From Nocardia rosealba (lineage in GTDB: Bacteria > Actinomycetota > Actinomycetes > Mycobacteriales > Mycobacteriaceae), in the NCBI RefSeq assembly GCF_020216065.1, contig NZ_JAIWNA010000005.1, forward strand, positions 1 to 64,000: a stretch of DNA of 64,000 bases. The letters run 5' to 3'. This document shows positions 41,105 to 50,568 of this stretch, in pieces; positions within the stretch are counted from its first letter, which is position 1, and each line of letters starts with the position of its first letter. The notes beneath the pieces are model-generated. The model ran no database searches, was not told where the DNA came from, and saw only the letters and a list, made by a program, of their open reading frames with translations. A program made the position numbers and the translations under genes.

Positions 41105-41800
41105 CTACTTGGCCGGTGGCGTGAAGGGCTGGTTGATGGTGGTGAAGTACTGGATCGCGGCGGCGACGGCTACCGGTCCGGTGACGAACAGCTGCCCGGC
41201 GACCACGCCGAGGAAGCCGACGGCGGCCGCACCCGCGACGCACCCGCCCAGCGGACCGAGGCCGAACAGGGTGAGCAGCGCACCGGTGGCGACGAGGCCG
41301 AGTGCCGCGCCCGCGATGCAACCGGCGGCGGCCCCGCCGAGCCCGCCGACCAGGGTGCCGATGGTCGCACCCATCGAGATCGTCGAGGTCAGGCGCTGCC
41401 AGGCGGCCTGCTCACGCTCGTACTCCGTCTTCCAGGGCGCCTTGTCCTCGTACGGCAGGGCGACCGGCTTGTACACGGCCTTGGCCGGGTCGAGCTGCGG
41501 GGTGAGGGTGGCGGTGTTACCCGAGATCTCGGCGGCGATCGGCAACTCGAACTCGTCGAGCCGGAACGTCAACGGGGTGGCCGCGACGGTGGTTCCATCG
41601 GCCGCTTTGATCTTGAACGCGCCGTCCTCGGTGACCAGCGATCCGGCATCGGTGGTGACGACGGCCCTCGACTCGTCGACGACCTCGGCGGTGTAGTTGA
41701 TCGGTGCTGCTTGCTCGGGCGCCGCGTTGACGGTGCCCGCGGTGACCCCGGTCGCCACGGTCAACAGTGCCGCAACCACGGCGAACTTCCTCATCTTCAT
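41105..41800 (-). CDS. Exported glycine-rich protein of unknown function
   Basis: A 231-residue protein with an N-terminal signal (VVAALLTVATGVTAGTVNA; probable cleavage before APEQAAP). A soluble beta-rich part (about 30-120) is followed by a glycine/alanine-rich hydrophobic region of about 100 residues with glycine-zipper patterns (GATIGTLVGGLGGAAAGCIA and similar), which could insert in a membrane or pack as helices. Many Nocardia and Rhodococcus genomes have such proteins; the function is unknown. The ATG at 41800 is followed by a second one two codons later; neither has a strong ribosome-binding site. Confidence 0.75.
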   Translation of the reverse strand: MKMRKFAVVAALLTVATGVTAGTVNAAPEQAAPINYTAEVVDESRAVVTTDAGSLVTEDGAFKIKAADGTTVAATPLTFRLDEFELPIAAEISGNTATLTPQLDPAKAVYKPVALPYEDKAPWKTEYEREQAAWQRLTSTISMGATIGTLVGGLGGAAAGCIAGAALGLVATGALLTLFGLGPLGGCVAGAAAVGFLGVVAGQLFVTGPVAVAAAIQYFTTINQPFTPPAK

Positions 41801-41869
41801 GCCGGAAAGCTTCCGGTAAACGCGTTTGCCTGACGAGGAATAAACGCACCAAGATCGCAATCGCCGAAT

Positions 41870-42448
41870 TCACTCGGCCGCTTTGGCCGCGGCTTTCGCT
41901 TGTTTCTTGAATTCCCTTACTTCGGCGAGGGTTTCGGCATCCACGACGTCGGCGACCGAACGGCGCGAACCCTCGTCGCCGTAGGCACCCGCCGCTTTTC
42001 GCCAGCCCGCCGGTTGCACACCGCGTTGTTTGCCGAGCAGGGCGAGGAAGATCTTCGCCTTCTGCGCGCCGAAACCCGGCAGGTCCTGCAACCGGCGCAG
42101 CACTTCCTTGCCGTCGGGGTCGCCCTCGGTCCAGATCTTCGCTGGTACGCCGTCGTAGTGCTCGATGATGTAGTTGGCGAGCGCCTGCGCGCGCCGGGCC
42201 ATCGAGCGGCCGTACCGGTGGATGGCGGGTGGGGTGGCGGCGAGTTCCTCGAATTCGGCCGGGTCGGCCTCGGCGATACGGCGCAGATCGAATCCGCCCA
42301 TTCGCCCGGCCAGTTTCTGCGGCCCCCGAAAGGCGTGTTCCATCGGGTACTGCTGATCCAGGAGCATGCCGAGCAGCAAGGCGAAATCGTCGGTGCTGAG
42401 TAGTTGATCGGCCTCGGCGTCCTGGGCAAGGCACAGCGTTCGGGTCAT
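41870..42448 (-). CDS. HhH-GPD-type base-excision-repair protein
   Basis: A 192-residue protein. The helix-hairpin-helix with LQDLPGFGAQKAKIFLALLG (about 125-145) and the preceding helical core with LLGMLLDQQYPMEHAF are typical of the endonuclease III/HhH-GPD glycosylase fold. No [4Fe-4S] cysteine cluster is present, which sets it apart from Nth. A catalytic Asp is not obvious, so activity on damaged bases is likely but unproven. It diverges from a methyltransferase gene over 45 bp. The tail is Lys/Ala-rich. Confidence 0.8.
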   Translation of the reverse strand: MTRTLCLAQDAEADQLLSTDDFALLLGMLLDQQYPMEHAFRGPQKLAGRMGGFDLRRIAEADPAEFEELAATPPAIHRYGRSMARRAQALANYIIEHYDGVPAKIWTEGDPDGKEVLRRLQDLPGFGAQKAKIFLALLGKQRGVQPAGWRKAAGAYGDEGSRRSVADVVDAETLAEVREFKKQAKAAAKAAE

Positions 42449-42493
42449 ATATTCATCGTGACACATTTCACTGCACCCACATCGGCGGTACGA

Positions 42494-43297
42494 ATGACGG
42501 ATTACACCCCACGCCCGGACCGTTTCGATCAGGCGGGACAACCCCAGCTGATCGATGCCCATGACCTGGAGGTGACTCAGCCCGGCGTGCGCGCCCTCGG
42601 CGCCTGGACCCATGAACGACTCTCTTTGCAGCCCGGCGACAGCGCGCTCGACATCGGTTCGGGCACCGGCTCGGAAGTGTTCACCTTCGCCGACGCGGTC
42701 GGTCCCCGTGGCACCGCCGTCGGCGTGGAACCCGACCCGGATCTACTCGCCGCCGCCACCCGGCGCGCGACCGAACGCGGCTCCACCGCCACCTTCGTCT
42801 CCGGCGACGCCTACGGATTGCCTTTCGGCGACAACACTTTCGACGCCGTTCTGTGCGAACGCGTTTTCCAGCACCTGACCGCCCCCGCCCGCGCCGCGAC
42901 CGAAATCGCGCGCGTCCTTCGCCCCGGCGGCCGCGCGGTAGTCGTCGACGCCGACTGGGCGACCGCCATCATCCATCCCGGCGTCCCCGAGGTGGCACGC
43001 GCGGTGATCGACACCCTGATCTCCTCCACCACCAACCCCCTCTCCGGCCGCAGACTGGCCGGCCTCCTCACCGACGCAGGCCTGACCGTCGACGAGATCG
43101 GCTCCCACGCGCTGGTCCAGGACCGAACCATCGGCGCGGGCGCCCTGGTCAACCGCATAGCCGACCTCGCGGTGCTGCGGGGAACCGTCACCCCCGAGGC
43201 CCGGGACCAACTCCTCACCGACCTCAAAGAGGCCGCACCCAAGGGCCACACCCACATCTCGGTGACCGTCTTCGCCACCCTGGCCCACAAGAAATAA
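42494..43297 (+). CDS. Class I SAM-dependent methyltransferase
   Basis: A 267-residue enzyme with the SAM motif ALDIGSGTGSEVFTFADAVG, acidic residue in AVGVEPDPDLL, the GDAYGLPFGDNTFDAVLCER motif and LRPGGRAVVVDADWATA. This is the UbiE/Methyltransf_11 type that modifies small molecules such as quinones, polyketides or lipids; the acceptor cannot be read. An ATG at 42494 begins the homologous region; upstream in-frame codons have no ribosome-binding site. A bidirectional-type hairpin follows the gene. Confidence 0.88.
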   Translation: MTDYTPRPDRFDQAGQPQLIDAHDLEVTQPGVRALGAWTHERLSLQPGDSALDIGSGTGSEVFTFADAVGPRGTAVGVEPDPDLLAAATRRATERGSTATFVSGDAYGLPFGDNTFDAVLCERVFQHLTAPARAATEIARVLRPGGRAVVVDADWATAIIHPGVPEVARAVIDTLISSTTNPLSGRRLAGLLTDAGLTVDEIGSHALVQDRTIGAGALVNRIADLAVLRGTVTPEARDQLLTDLKEAAPKGHTHISVTVFATLAHKK

Positions 43298-43303
43298 GCG
43301 AAA

Positions 43304-43336
43304 CCCCGCGTATCCCGGCAGGCGGGGTACGCGGGG
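43304..43336. terminator. Terminator between convergent genes
   Basis: CCCCGCGTATCCC (43304-43316) and GGGGTACGCGGGG (43324-43336) pair with one wobble. It lies between the convergent methyltransferase and aminotransferase genes, so it can serve both. Confidence 0.65.
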
Positions 43337-43348
43337 CCTCGTTCGTGA

Positions 43349-44767
<1,419 letters not shown>

Positions 44768-44771
44768 TTAA

Positions 44772-44861
44772 GGGGACCCCGCGCACCCGGCAGAGCCCGT
44801 TGACCCTTGCTGCCTTCCGGCCCTGGGGGAGTTCACAGGATGCGCGCCGCGCGGGATCCGT
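44772..44861 (-). ncRNA. ffs: Signal recognition particle RNA (4.5S-type)
   Basis: The minus strand carries the conserved SRP RNA core: CCCAGGGCCGGAAGGCAGCA followed by AGGG and then GGGCTCTGCCGGGTGCG. The GGAA loop and the asymmetric loop that binds Ffh are visible. Flanking GGATCCCGCGCG and CGCGGGGTCCCC segments close the stem. Mycobacteria have ffs beside the same aminotransferase gene. The exact ends are approximate. Confidence 0.92.
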
Positions 44862-44888
44862 CGGCCAGTGTAGCCGCAATCGCGCGTA

Positions 44889-45449
44889 CTAGCGATTTCG
44901 GGGTTCGAACAGCAGGTCGGCGGCCCGGATGAGCACCTCGACGCGGGTGCGGCCCTCGTGATCGGCGGCGAGGAAGTGCCCGCCGATCACGGCGCAGAAG
45001 GCGAGCAGGGCGCGGGCTTCCACTTCGTCGGGATCATCGCAGAATTCGCCGATCGTCTCGCGCAGCAACGCCATTCGCGCGTTGTCGACGCGACGCAGGC
45101 GAGCGGCGACGTCGTCGTCGCGGCGGGCCCAGTCGCGGACGGCAAGATCGATCGGCAGCAGCCGGTGATCGGAGAGGGTGAGGACACCGGCCATGCGCGC
45201 CCGGTTCTTGGGGTCGAGGCCCGCGTGGTCGACCTTGGCGAGCACCTCGTCGACCGCCTCGCGCTCCCACGCTTCCAGCATCGCGGTCAGCAGGGCCTCG
45301 CGGTCGGCGAAGTAACCGTAGAAACCGCCCTTGGTGACGCCGATGCGTTTGGCGAGCGCTTCCACCCGCACCGCGTCGACACCCGAGCCGGCGAGCACGT
45401 GCAGCCCCTCTTCGATCCACCGTTCGCGTGGTGTTCGCGCGACGCCCAC
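44889..45449 (-). CDS. TetR-family transcriptional regulator
   Basis: A 186-residue regulator. The N-terminal helix-turn-helix is RERWIEEGLHVLAGSGVDAV then RIGVTKGGFYGYFADREALL, and the rest is the helical ligand/dimer domain. The GTG at 45449 has GGAG upstream. Its target is unclear; no operon partner is adjacent and the gene is divergent from the membrane protein at 45597, which may be under its control. Length and HTH fit the family. Confidence 0.9.
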   Translation of the reverse strand: MGVARTPRERWIEEGLHVLAGSGVDAVRVEALAKRIGVTKGGFYGYFADREALLTAMLEAWEREAVDEVLAKVDHAGLDPKNRARMAGVLTLSDHRLLPIDLAVRDWARRDDDVAARLRRVDNARMALLRETIGEFCDDPDEVEARALLAFCAVIGGHFLAADHEGRTRVEVLIRAADLLFEPRNR

Positions 45450-45596
45450 GTGTGCTCCGTTTCTGCTCGCCCGACGACGGAACAACCAGTGTACGTAGGC
45501 GTATAGATACGTCATCCCCTGCCGAAGCTGGCTACGATCAGTGCGACATCGGCAAGGGGGGTCCCGGTTCCCCATGACTACGAGGGGGTTCCGCGC

Positions 45597-46598
45597 GTGA
45601 CCGGCCCGAACCAGCAACCGCCCGGCGGCGACGTACCGCCGTCCGACCCGACTGTGCAGTGGTGGGAACGCCCAGGCCCCGAGTCGGGTCAGCCACCACA
45701 GCAGGCCGATCCGACCATCCTGCGCGGCGACATCGGCACGCCCGGCCCCTACACCGCGCCGCCCGCACCGCAGCACAGCGGCGCCAACCCCTACACCGCT
45801 CCCCCGGCGGCGACGCCGTATCAGAGCGGTGCCAACCCGCAGCCCTACACCGGCATGCCGTACCAGGCAGGCGCCACCGCACAGCCGTTCGCGGCGCCGC
45901 CGCAGTACCCGGCCCAGCAGTGGGGGACGCCGCCGCGCCCGCCGTCGTCGGGCAACAAGGCCGTGTGGTGGATCGTCGGCGGCGCGGTGCTGCTGGTCGG
46001 CGTGCTCGTGATCGGCCTCATCGCCTTCGCCGCGAACAAGGCCGACGAGACCAACCCGTTCGGTCCCAACCCGTCCGAATGGGAAGGCGACTACGCCTTC
46101 CAGAAGGGCAAGAACGCCTGCGACCTGATCGACCTCACGGTGCTCAACCAGTGGTCCTCGACCAGGGAGACGACCACGCACACCGAGCGTGAGCCCTCGG
46201 AGTACGGCGGTGGTGGCTCCTACAACTGCGATGCCAAGAACCAGGACTCCGGCCGCAGCGGTACCGGCGCGAAGATCTCGCTCGAAGTGGCGTTCAAGTC
46301 CAGCTACGAGACCGAATCGGACTACTCGCGCTGGAAGGGCTACGACACCAAGACCACCGGCAAGGACTACGACCACGGCCCGCTCAGCGGCCTGGGCACG
46401 GAGGCGTACTACGCCTACGAGCAGCGCATCTACGGTTCCATCCCGAACGACTACATCTACGTGGTCGCCGCGCACGACAGCAATATCTCGGTGAAGGTGG
46501 AGATCGAGGTGGACAAGATGGGCAGTGTCGACAAGTCGACCCTGCGCTCGGCCGCCGAAACCCAGGTCCGCAAGGTCCTGACCGCATTGAAGAAATAG
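45597..46598 (+). CDS. Pro-rich membrane-anchored protein of unknown function
   Basis: A 333-residue protein with an N-terminal cytoplasmic region of about 120 residues rich in Pro, Gln and Tyr (YTAPPA and GANP units), one transmembrane helix (about 122-145, VWWIVGGAVLLVGVLVIGLI) and an outside domain of about 180 residues with two cysteines (NACDLIDL and YNCDAKN). The outside domain recalls the DUF3558 lipoprotein type. It shares architecture with the protein at 27671. The GTG start has GAGGGGG upstream. It is divergent to a TetR gene. Confidence 0.82.
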   Translation: MTGPNQQPPGGDVPPSDPTVQWWERPGPESGQPPQQADPTILRGDIGTPGPYTAPPAPQHSGANPYTAPPAATPYQSGANPQPYTGMPYQAGATAQPFAAPPQYPAQQWGTPPRPPSSGNKAVWWIVGGAVLLVGVLVIGLIAFAANKADETNPFGPNPSEWEGDYAFQKGKNACDLIDLTVLNQWSSTRETTTHTEREPSEYGGGGSYNCDAKNQDSGRSGTGAKISLEVAFKSSYETESDYSRWKGYDTKTTGKDYDHGPLSGLGTEAYYAYEQRIYGSIPNDYIYVVAAHDSNISVKVEIEVDKMGSVDKSTLRSAAETQVRKVLTALKK

Positions 46599-46665
46599 CA
46601 GGTCAACGGGGTGAGATGGGGGCCGGTTTGGCATCGGCCCCCGTCGACCCGCTATGCTGCTCCAC

Positions 46666-46753
46666 GGAGGATTCGCCTAGTGGCCTATGGCGCTCGCCTG
46701 GAACGCGGGTTGGGTTAACGCCCTCAGGGGTTCAAATCCCCTATCCTCCGCCA
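46666..46753 (+). tRNA. tRNA-Ser (GGA)
   Basis: A class II tRNA. Acceptor GGAGGAT pairs with ATCCTCC, the anticodon loop is CTGGAAC (anticodon GGA), a long variable arm follows, TTCAAAT is the T loop, and CCA (46751-46753) is encoded. A TATGCT -10 box lies about 7 nt before the gene. It reads UCC and UCU codons. Confidence 0.97.
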
Positions 46754-46756
46754 CAG

Positions 46757-46800
46757 CAGGGCCCTGATCGGTTCGCCGGTCAGGGCCCTGTTCTTTTTAA
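46757..46800 (+). terminator. Intrinsic terminator after tRNA-Ser
   Basis: CAGGGCCCTGA (46757-46767) and TCAGGGCCCTG (46780-46790) form an 11-bp stem, followed by TTCTTTTTAA. This is a classical hairpin plus T-run, rare in this GC-rich window. Confidence 0.92.
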
Positions 46801-47007
46801 TCCGGTGGATCTGTCGGTGGGTATCCGTAGAGTGACCCCCGATGGTGCGGGAGACCCCCACCGCACCCGACCGCCGTCGTCGCCGCGATAAATCGCGCGT
46901 GCAGACACAGCGGAACTGGGTATTAAAGGCTTCGTGCCCGTCGAAACCGACGGCGCACACCGGCCGGCGCCGAGAGCGCCGACCGAACACACCAAGAGGA
47001 AACTTTC

Positions 47008-47421
47008 GTGAGTACACCTGACACGACTATCGGTCGCGACACGGCGGGCCCGATCCGGCTGATGCTGCGCGACCGCAAGACGGCACCCGGCCCGATCGAC
47101 GGCGCCTGGTGGCCGCGTACCGACACGCCGATGACCGAGATGCACCAGCTGGTCACCGCGGTCGGACCGCAGATCGGCAAGCTGGCCCAGCTCGGATTCG
47201 ACTGGACCGCCGACGAACCCGGCGCCGATGAGGCCGCGCGCATCATGCACCTGGTCGGCAGCAACGGCGCGAGCCTCGCGCTGCTCGTCATCCCCGCCTC
47301 CACCGAGGCGGCCGCCGCGCGCAGCCAGATGCGCTGGGCCGCGGGCAAGCCACGGATCCAGGACCCGGCCCCGGCCGACACCGCCGCCGACGGACCGCGC
47401 ACGCTGATGGGCGCGATCTGA
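47008..47421 (+). CDS. DUF5994-family protein
   Basis: A 137-residue soluble protein. The N-terminal part (IRLMLRDRKTAPGPIDGAWWPRT) is the DUF5994 signature, with DGAWWPR conserved. The family occurs throughout actinobacteria but its role is not known to me. The GTG start follows GAGGAAACTTTC. It converges with the ThrE-like exporter gene, 1 bp apart. Confidence 0.8.
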   Translation: MSTPDTTIGRDTAGPIRLMLRDRKTAPGPIDGAWWPRTDTPMTEMHQLVTAVGPQIGKLAQLGFDWTADEPGADEAARIMHLVGSNGASLALLVIPASTEAAAARSQMRWAAGKPRIQDPAPADTAADGPRTLMGAI

Positions 47422-47422
47422 G

Positions 47423-48868
47423 TCAGCGGTCGCTGGTGTAGGTCGGGTCGAAGTCGCGCGGTGTGCCGCGGCGGCTGAGCAACCGGTCGAACCATTCACC
47501 GAGAATGACGCCCGCCGCGAGCGCGCAACCGACACCGAAGGCACCGAGGATCTGCCCGAATCCGAGCAGCGTTTCGTCCTCGAGCAGGGCGTACAGCCCT
47601 CGGTACACCTTCAGACCCGGCAGCAGCGGCGTGATGCCCGCGGCCGCGACGACCAGCGGCGGAGTGAGCGCGCGCCGCGCCATCAGACCACCGGCCATGC
47701 CGATCAGCGTGGCCGCGGCACCCGAGGCGACGACCGGCCCGAACCCGATGTCCTGGACCACGAGGAAGGCCACGGTGCCGCCCGCGCCGCTGAGAGCTGC
47801 CGCGAACAAGGCCCGGCGCTCGGCATAACAGGCCATCGCGAACGCGACAGCCGCCACCGCACCGGCGCTGAGTTTGAGCGCGAGGAACTCGGTATCGCGA
47901 CCGGCGTTCGCCGCGATCTCAGGCACCTCGATCCCGAGGATCGTCGAAATCCGCAGTGCGAGACCGATGCCCGCGACGATACCGCCGGTCATCATCACCA
48001 CTTCGAGCATGCGGGCCGCGGCGGTGACCGGCGCACCGGTGATGGCGTCCTGCACCGAACCGACCAGTTGCAATCCGGACAGCAGCACGGTGATACCCGC
48101 CGCGACGATGAGCGCCGCATCGGCTCGCCATTGGTCACTGAACGCGGCAAGCGCTATCGCCGGGGTCGAGGCGATGACGCCACCGATCATGTTCTGGAAG
48201 AACAACGGCAGACCGAGCTGATGCAGCGCCCGGTTCACCAGGTCGATGACGGCGGTCGTCGCGAAACTGATCACCGCGAGTATCACGCCACCGCCGAGCA
48301 GCACCGCGATGGCCGCGGCGAGCAGCGACCAGCCCGCCGTCGACACCCAGCGCGGATACGGGTGCCGAGCGGAGACGATCTCGTCGAGCGCGGCGTGCGC
48401 GTTCTCCACCGGAACCACCTGGGTGCGGATGCGCCGGGTCAACCGGTCGACGGCGGCGAGGCGGGTGAAGTCGAGCGAGCGGTACTTCACCACCCGCATA
48501 TCGCTGGCCGGCGGCAGGTACGGGCCGCGGTCGGCCCAGATGCGGATCGCGTCGAAGGTGACGTCGATATCGCATTTGTCCAGACCGTAGGTGGAGGCGA
48601 TGAAGCGCACCTGCGCGGAGGTGTCGCCGACACCGGTACCGGCGGCGAGCACCACCTCACCCACCCGTACCGCCAGATCGAGTACCTGCGACACCTCGGC
48701 GTCGTCGGTGAGGTCGATCGGCCGCAGCGGGGTGGGCGCGGCGACGATGTTGTCGGCGGTCGCGCGTTCGAGTGGACGCCAGAACGGGCGGCGCAGGCGC
48801 AGACGCGGGCGCGAACCGAGGCGTCCGAGGGACGAATCGTCGCCGTCCGCCGTGTGCTCCGCTGTCAT
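47423..48868 (-). CDS. Threonine/serine exporter family membrane protein (ThrE-like)
   Basis: A 481-residue protein. The N-terminal cytoplasmic region (about 1-170) contains the family motif VGEVVLAAGTGVGDTSAQVR, followed by ten or so transmembrane helices in two groups (DUF1212 then DUF3815), with GGVIASTPAIALAAFSDQW and PGLKVYRGLYALLEDE. The fused form of ThrE exports threonine and serine in corynebacteria. The ATG at 48868 has no strong ribosome-binding site; a GTG upstream is possible. It diverges from the XRE gene at 49212. Confidence 0.9.
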   Translation of the reverse strand: MTAEHTADGDDSSLGRLGSRPRLRLRRPFWRPLERATADNIVAAPTPLRPIDLTDDAEVSQVLDLAVRVGEVVLAAGTGVGDTSAQVRFIASTYGLDKCDIDVTFDAIRIWADRGPYLPPASDMRVVKYRSLDFTRLAAVDRLTRRIRTQVVPVENAHAALDEIVSARHPYPRWVSTAGWSLLAAAIAVLLGGGVILAVISFATTAVIDLVNRALHQLGLPLFFQNMIGGVIASTPAIALAAFSDQWRADAALIVAAGITVLLSGLQLVGSVQDAITGAPVTAAARMLEVVMMTGGIVAGIGLALRISTILGIEVPEIAANAGRDTEFLALKLSAGAVAAVAFAMACYAERRALFAAALSGAGGTVAFLVVQDIGFGPVVASGAAATLIGMAGGLMARRALTPPLVVAAAGITPLLPGLKVYRGLYALLEDETLLGFGQILGAFGVGCALAAGVILGEWFDRLLSRRGTPRDFDPTYTSDR

Positions 48869-48953
48869 ACTTCGACCGTAACGGCGTTTCGTGCCGGTTC
48901 GCCGCCTCGTCACGAGTTCGTCAACGTGTCGTTCGTAACTCCCCGCGACCTGC

Positions 48954-49130
48954 TCAGATGTCGTCGATCAGACCCGTGCTGTACGCGGTGGCCGCGAGGT
49001 GCTGCAGGCAGCGTGGTCCGCACCCGTCGTGCTCGGTCAGCACGAAACGGGCCTGCTGGAGCGAAGAGATGGGAGAATCGGCCACGCAGTCGGCATGTGC
49101 GGTGCGCCAGTGATGTTCGATATCGCCGGT
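48954..49130 (-). other. Possible small cysteine-containing ORF or gene remnant
   Basis: On the minus strand the frame ending at 48954 gives HWRTAHADCVADSPISSLQQ, then FVLTEHDGCGPRCLQHLAAT, and ends TGLIDDI. Codon use and the Cys pattern look protein-like, but no convincing start or ribosome-binding site precedes it; the frame runs back into the antisense of the XRE gene. It may be a truncated gene. Confidence 0.3.
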
Positions 49131-49211
49131 GACGACCCGTGGCGGCGGGTCCGGCGCGGATGTGTCGGGCAGGGTGTGACGGTAGGGGCCGGCAATGGAG
49201 GCGATGACTGT

Positions 49212-49850
49212 ATGAACACCGGGACGGGGAAGGTGATTCAGGAGCGGCGGCGGTTGCTCGGGCTGTCGCAGCCCGCGCTCGCCACCGCCATCGGGGTGAG
49301 TTCGCGGCAGATCACCCGGTACGAATCCGAGGAGCAGTCGCCGACCCTTCCGGTCGCGATCCGGTTGGCCGACGCGTTGCGCATCTCGCTGGCGGAACTG
49401 GCCGGGATCGTCGACAACCGGGTCGACCTGGCGGGCCGCTGGTGGGCAGCCTGGCAGAAGGCGGCGAAACACGGCGACGAGGTCGAGGTAGCGGAGGTGA
49501 CGATCCGGCACGAGGGCGACCACCTGCTGCTCGACACCGCCGAAACCGCTGCGGCCGAGGACGATCCGGGCCCGGGTGTGCGTGGTGAGATGCGGGTATG
49601 GGACGGCGACGCGATCACCGGCTGGGTGCGTGGCATGGATGTCGCCTTCCCGGTCGGCACCATCTACTACTCGCTGCACCCCCAGGGCGCTCATGCGGTG
49701 GGTTCGTGGACGACGAAGTCCGGCCCCGACGGTGTGGTGCGCGGCTGGAGCGCGCTGGCCAGGGAGAAGTCCGACGCCGAGAAGCTCCTGTTGGAGATGT
49801 TGCGCGGCGACGGTGTCGTCGAATCGTGGCCGGGTGCCCGCTCGGACTGA
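49212..49850 (+). CDS. XRE-family regulator with an uncharacterised C-terminal domain
   Basis: A 212-residue protein. The first 65 residues form the helix-turn-helix (IQERRRLLGLSQPALATAIG, then SSRQITRYESEEQSPTLPVA). The remainder (about 75-212) is a beta-rich domain with GEMRVWDGDAITGWVRG and TIYYSLHPQGAHAVGSW, which looks like a ligand-sensing module, similar proteins of unknown ligand being common in actinobacteria. GGAGG lies 10 nt before the ATG. A small membrane protein gene is encoded antisense over its last 160 bp. Confidence 0.85.
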   Translation: MNTGTGKVIQERRRLLGLSQPALATAIGVSSRQITRYESEEQSPTLPVAIRLADALRISLAELAGIVDNRVDLAGRWWAAWQKAAKHGDEVEVAEVTIRHEGDHLLLDTAETAAAEDDPGPGVRGEMRVWDGDAITGWVRGMDVAFPVGTIYYSLHPQGAHAVGSWTTKSGPDGVVRGWSALAREKSDAEKLLLEMLRGDGVVESWPGARSD

Positions 49851-49978
49851 ATCCTGCGGCGGATGTCGGCGACGGTCGGACGGCCGGTGACGGTCTCGGC
49901 GGGCGGTAGTAACAGCAGGTACCGGGTGAGTGCCCCGAATCCCAAGAGGCCGACGGCAATCCACAGGTAGACGTCCAT
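49691..49978 (-). CDS. Small membrane protein, antisense-overlapping the XRE gene
   Basis: A 95-residue protein starting MDVYLWIAVGLLGFGALTRY, with one transmembrane helix at 5-24 and then a basic cytoplasmic tail (RPTVADIRRRIQSERAPGHD). A near-perfect GGAGGGG ribosome-binding site 6 nt before the ATG supports translation. The last 53 codons overlap the end of the XRE gene on the opposite strand by 160 bp. The first 45 residues look most real; the tail may be poorly conserved. Confidence 0.5.
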   Translation of the reverse strand: MDVYLWIAVGLLGFGALTRYLLLLPPAETVTGRPTVADIRRRIQSERAPGHDSTTPSPRNISNRSFSASDFSLASALQPRTTPSGPDFVVHEPTA

Positions 49979-50086
49979 GCTTTCCCCTCCGAACGTGTCA
50001 GTGCTGCACGGGTGGCGCGGTAAGGTTCTGGTGAAGCCGCCAGGAAAAGTATGGTCACTGTCAAGACCTTTTGGACAGCAAAAATC

Positions 50087-50116
50087 GTCTACAAACGTCT
50101 ACAGTTCTCTACGATG
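50087..50116 (+). promoter_or_regulatory. Three 10-bp direct repeats upstream of the second XRE gene
   Basis: GTCTACAAAC, GTCTACAGTT and CTCTACGATG follow one another at 50087, 50097 and 50107 with 10-bp periodicity, that is, on one face of the helix. The last contains TACGAT, 6 nt before the ATG. This is a plausible operator for the encoded XRE protein or another regulator. Confidence 0.5.
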
Positions 50117-50121
50117 GCTGC

Positions 50122-50568
50122 ATGTCCAGTCGGGGCGAGCAGGGGAGACTCGTAGGCGCGCGGTTGCGGCGGCTGCGGGAAGAAGCCGGATTGTCCTTGG
50201 CGGGGTTGGCCACCCGCGTTCCGTACAGCCGGGCCGCGCTCGGCCACTACGAAACCGGCACGCGCGCCGCGCCTTCCGAGGTGATCGACTGGTACGAGCG
50301 GGTGCACGCCCAGGCGGTGCCCGCCCTCCCCCGCGTGCGGCGCGATCCGCGTGCGGCCGACGCGGCACTCGCCACCGCCATCGCGCAGCGGACCGGCCGC
50401 CCGCTCATCGAGATCGGCCGCCCGCACCAGGGTGATTCGGGGTACTTCTGCCCGTTCCGGATCGACGGGTTGATCGAGGGTGAGGCTGCGGGCACCGATG
50501 CGACCACCGCGCTGCGTTCGGCGCTGCGGGCGATCGGCGACGAACTGGGGCGGGCCGGCAAGCGTTAG
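50122..50568 (+). CDS. XRE-family transcriptional regulator
   Basis: A 148-residue protein. Residues 5-65 carry the helix-turn-helix (GARLRRLREEAGLSLAGLAT, SRAALGHYETGTRAAP). The rest includes EIGRPHQGDSGYFCPFRIDG and a final helix, a small domain I do not recognise. No ribosome-binding site is seen and TACGAT lies just before the ATG, so it may be leaderless. It converges on the WS/DGAT gene with a 4-bp overlap. A DUF397 gene, which often pairs with XRE regulators, lies beyond that gene. Confidence 0.82.
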   Translation: MSSRGEQGRLVGARLRRLREEAGLSLAGLATRVPYSRAALGHYETGTRAAPSEVIDWYERVHAQAVPALPRVRRDPRAADAALATAIAQRTGRPLIEIGRPHQGDSGYFCPFRIDGLIEGEAAGTDATTALRSALRAIGDELGRAGKR

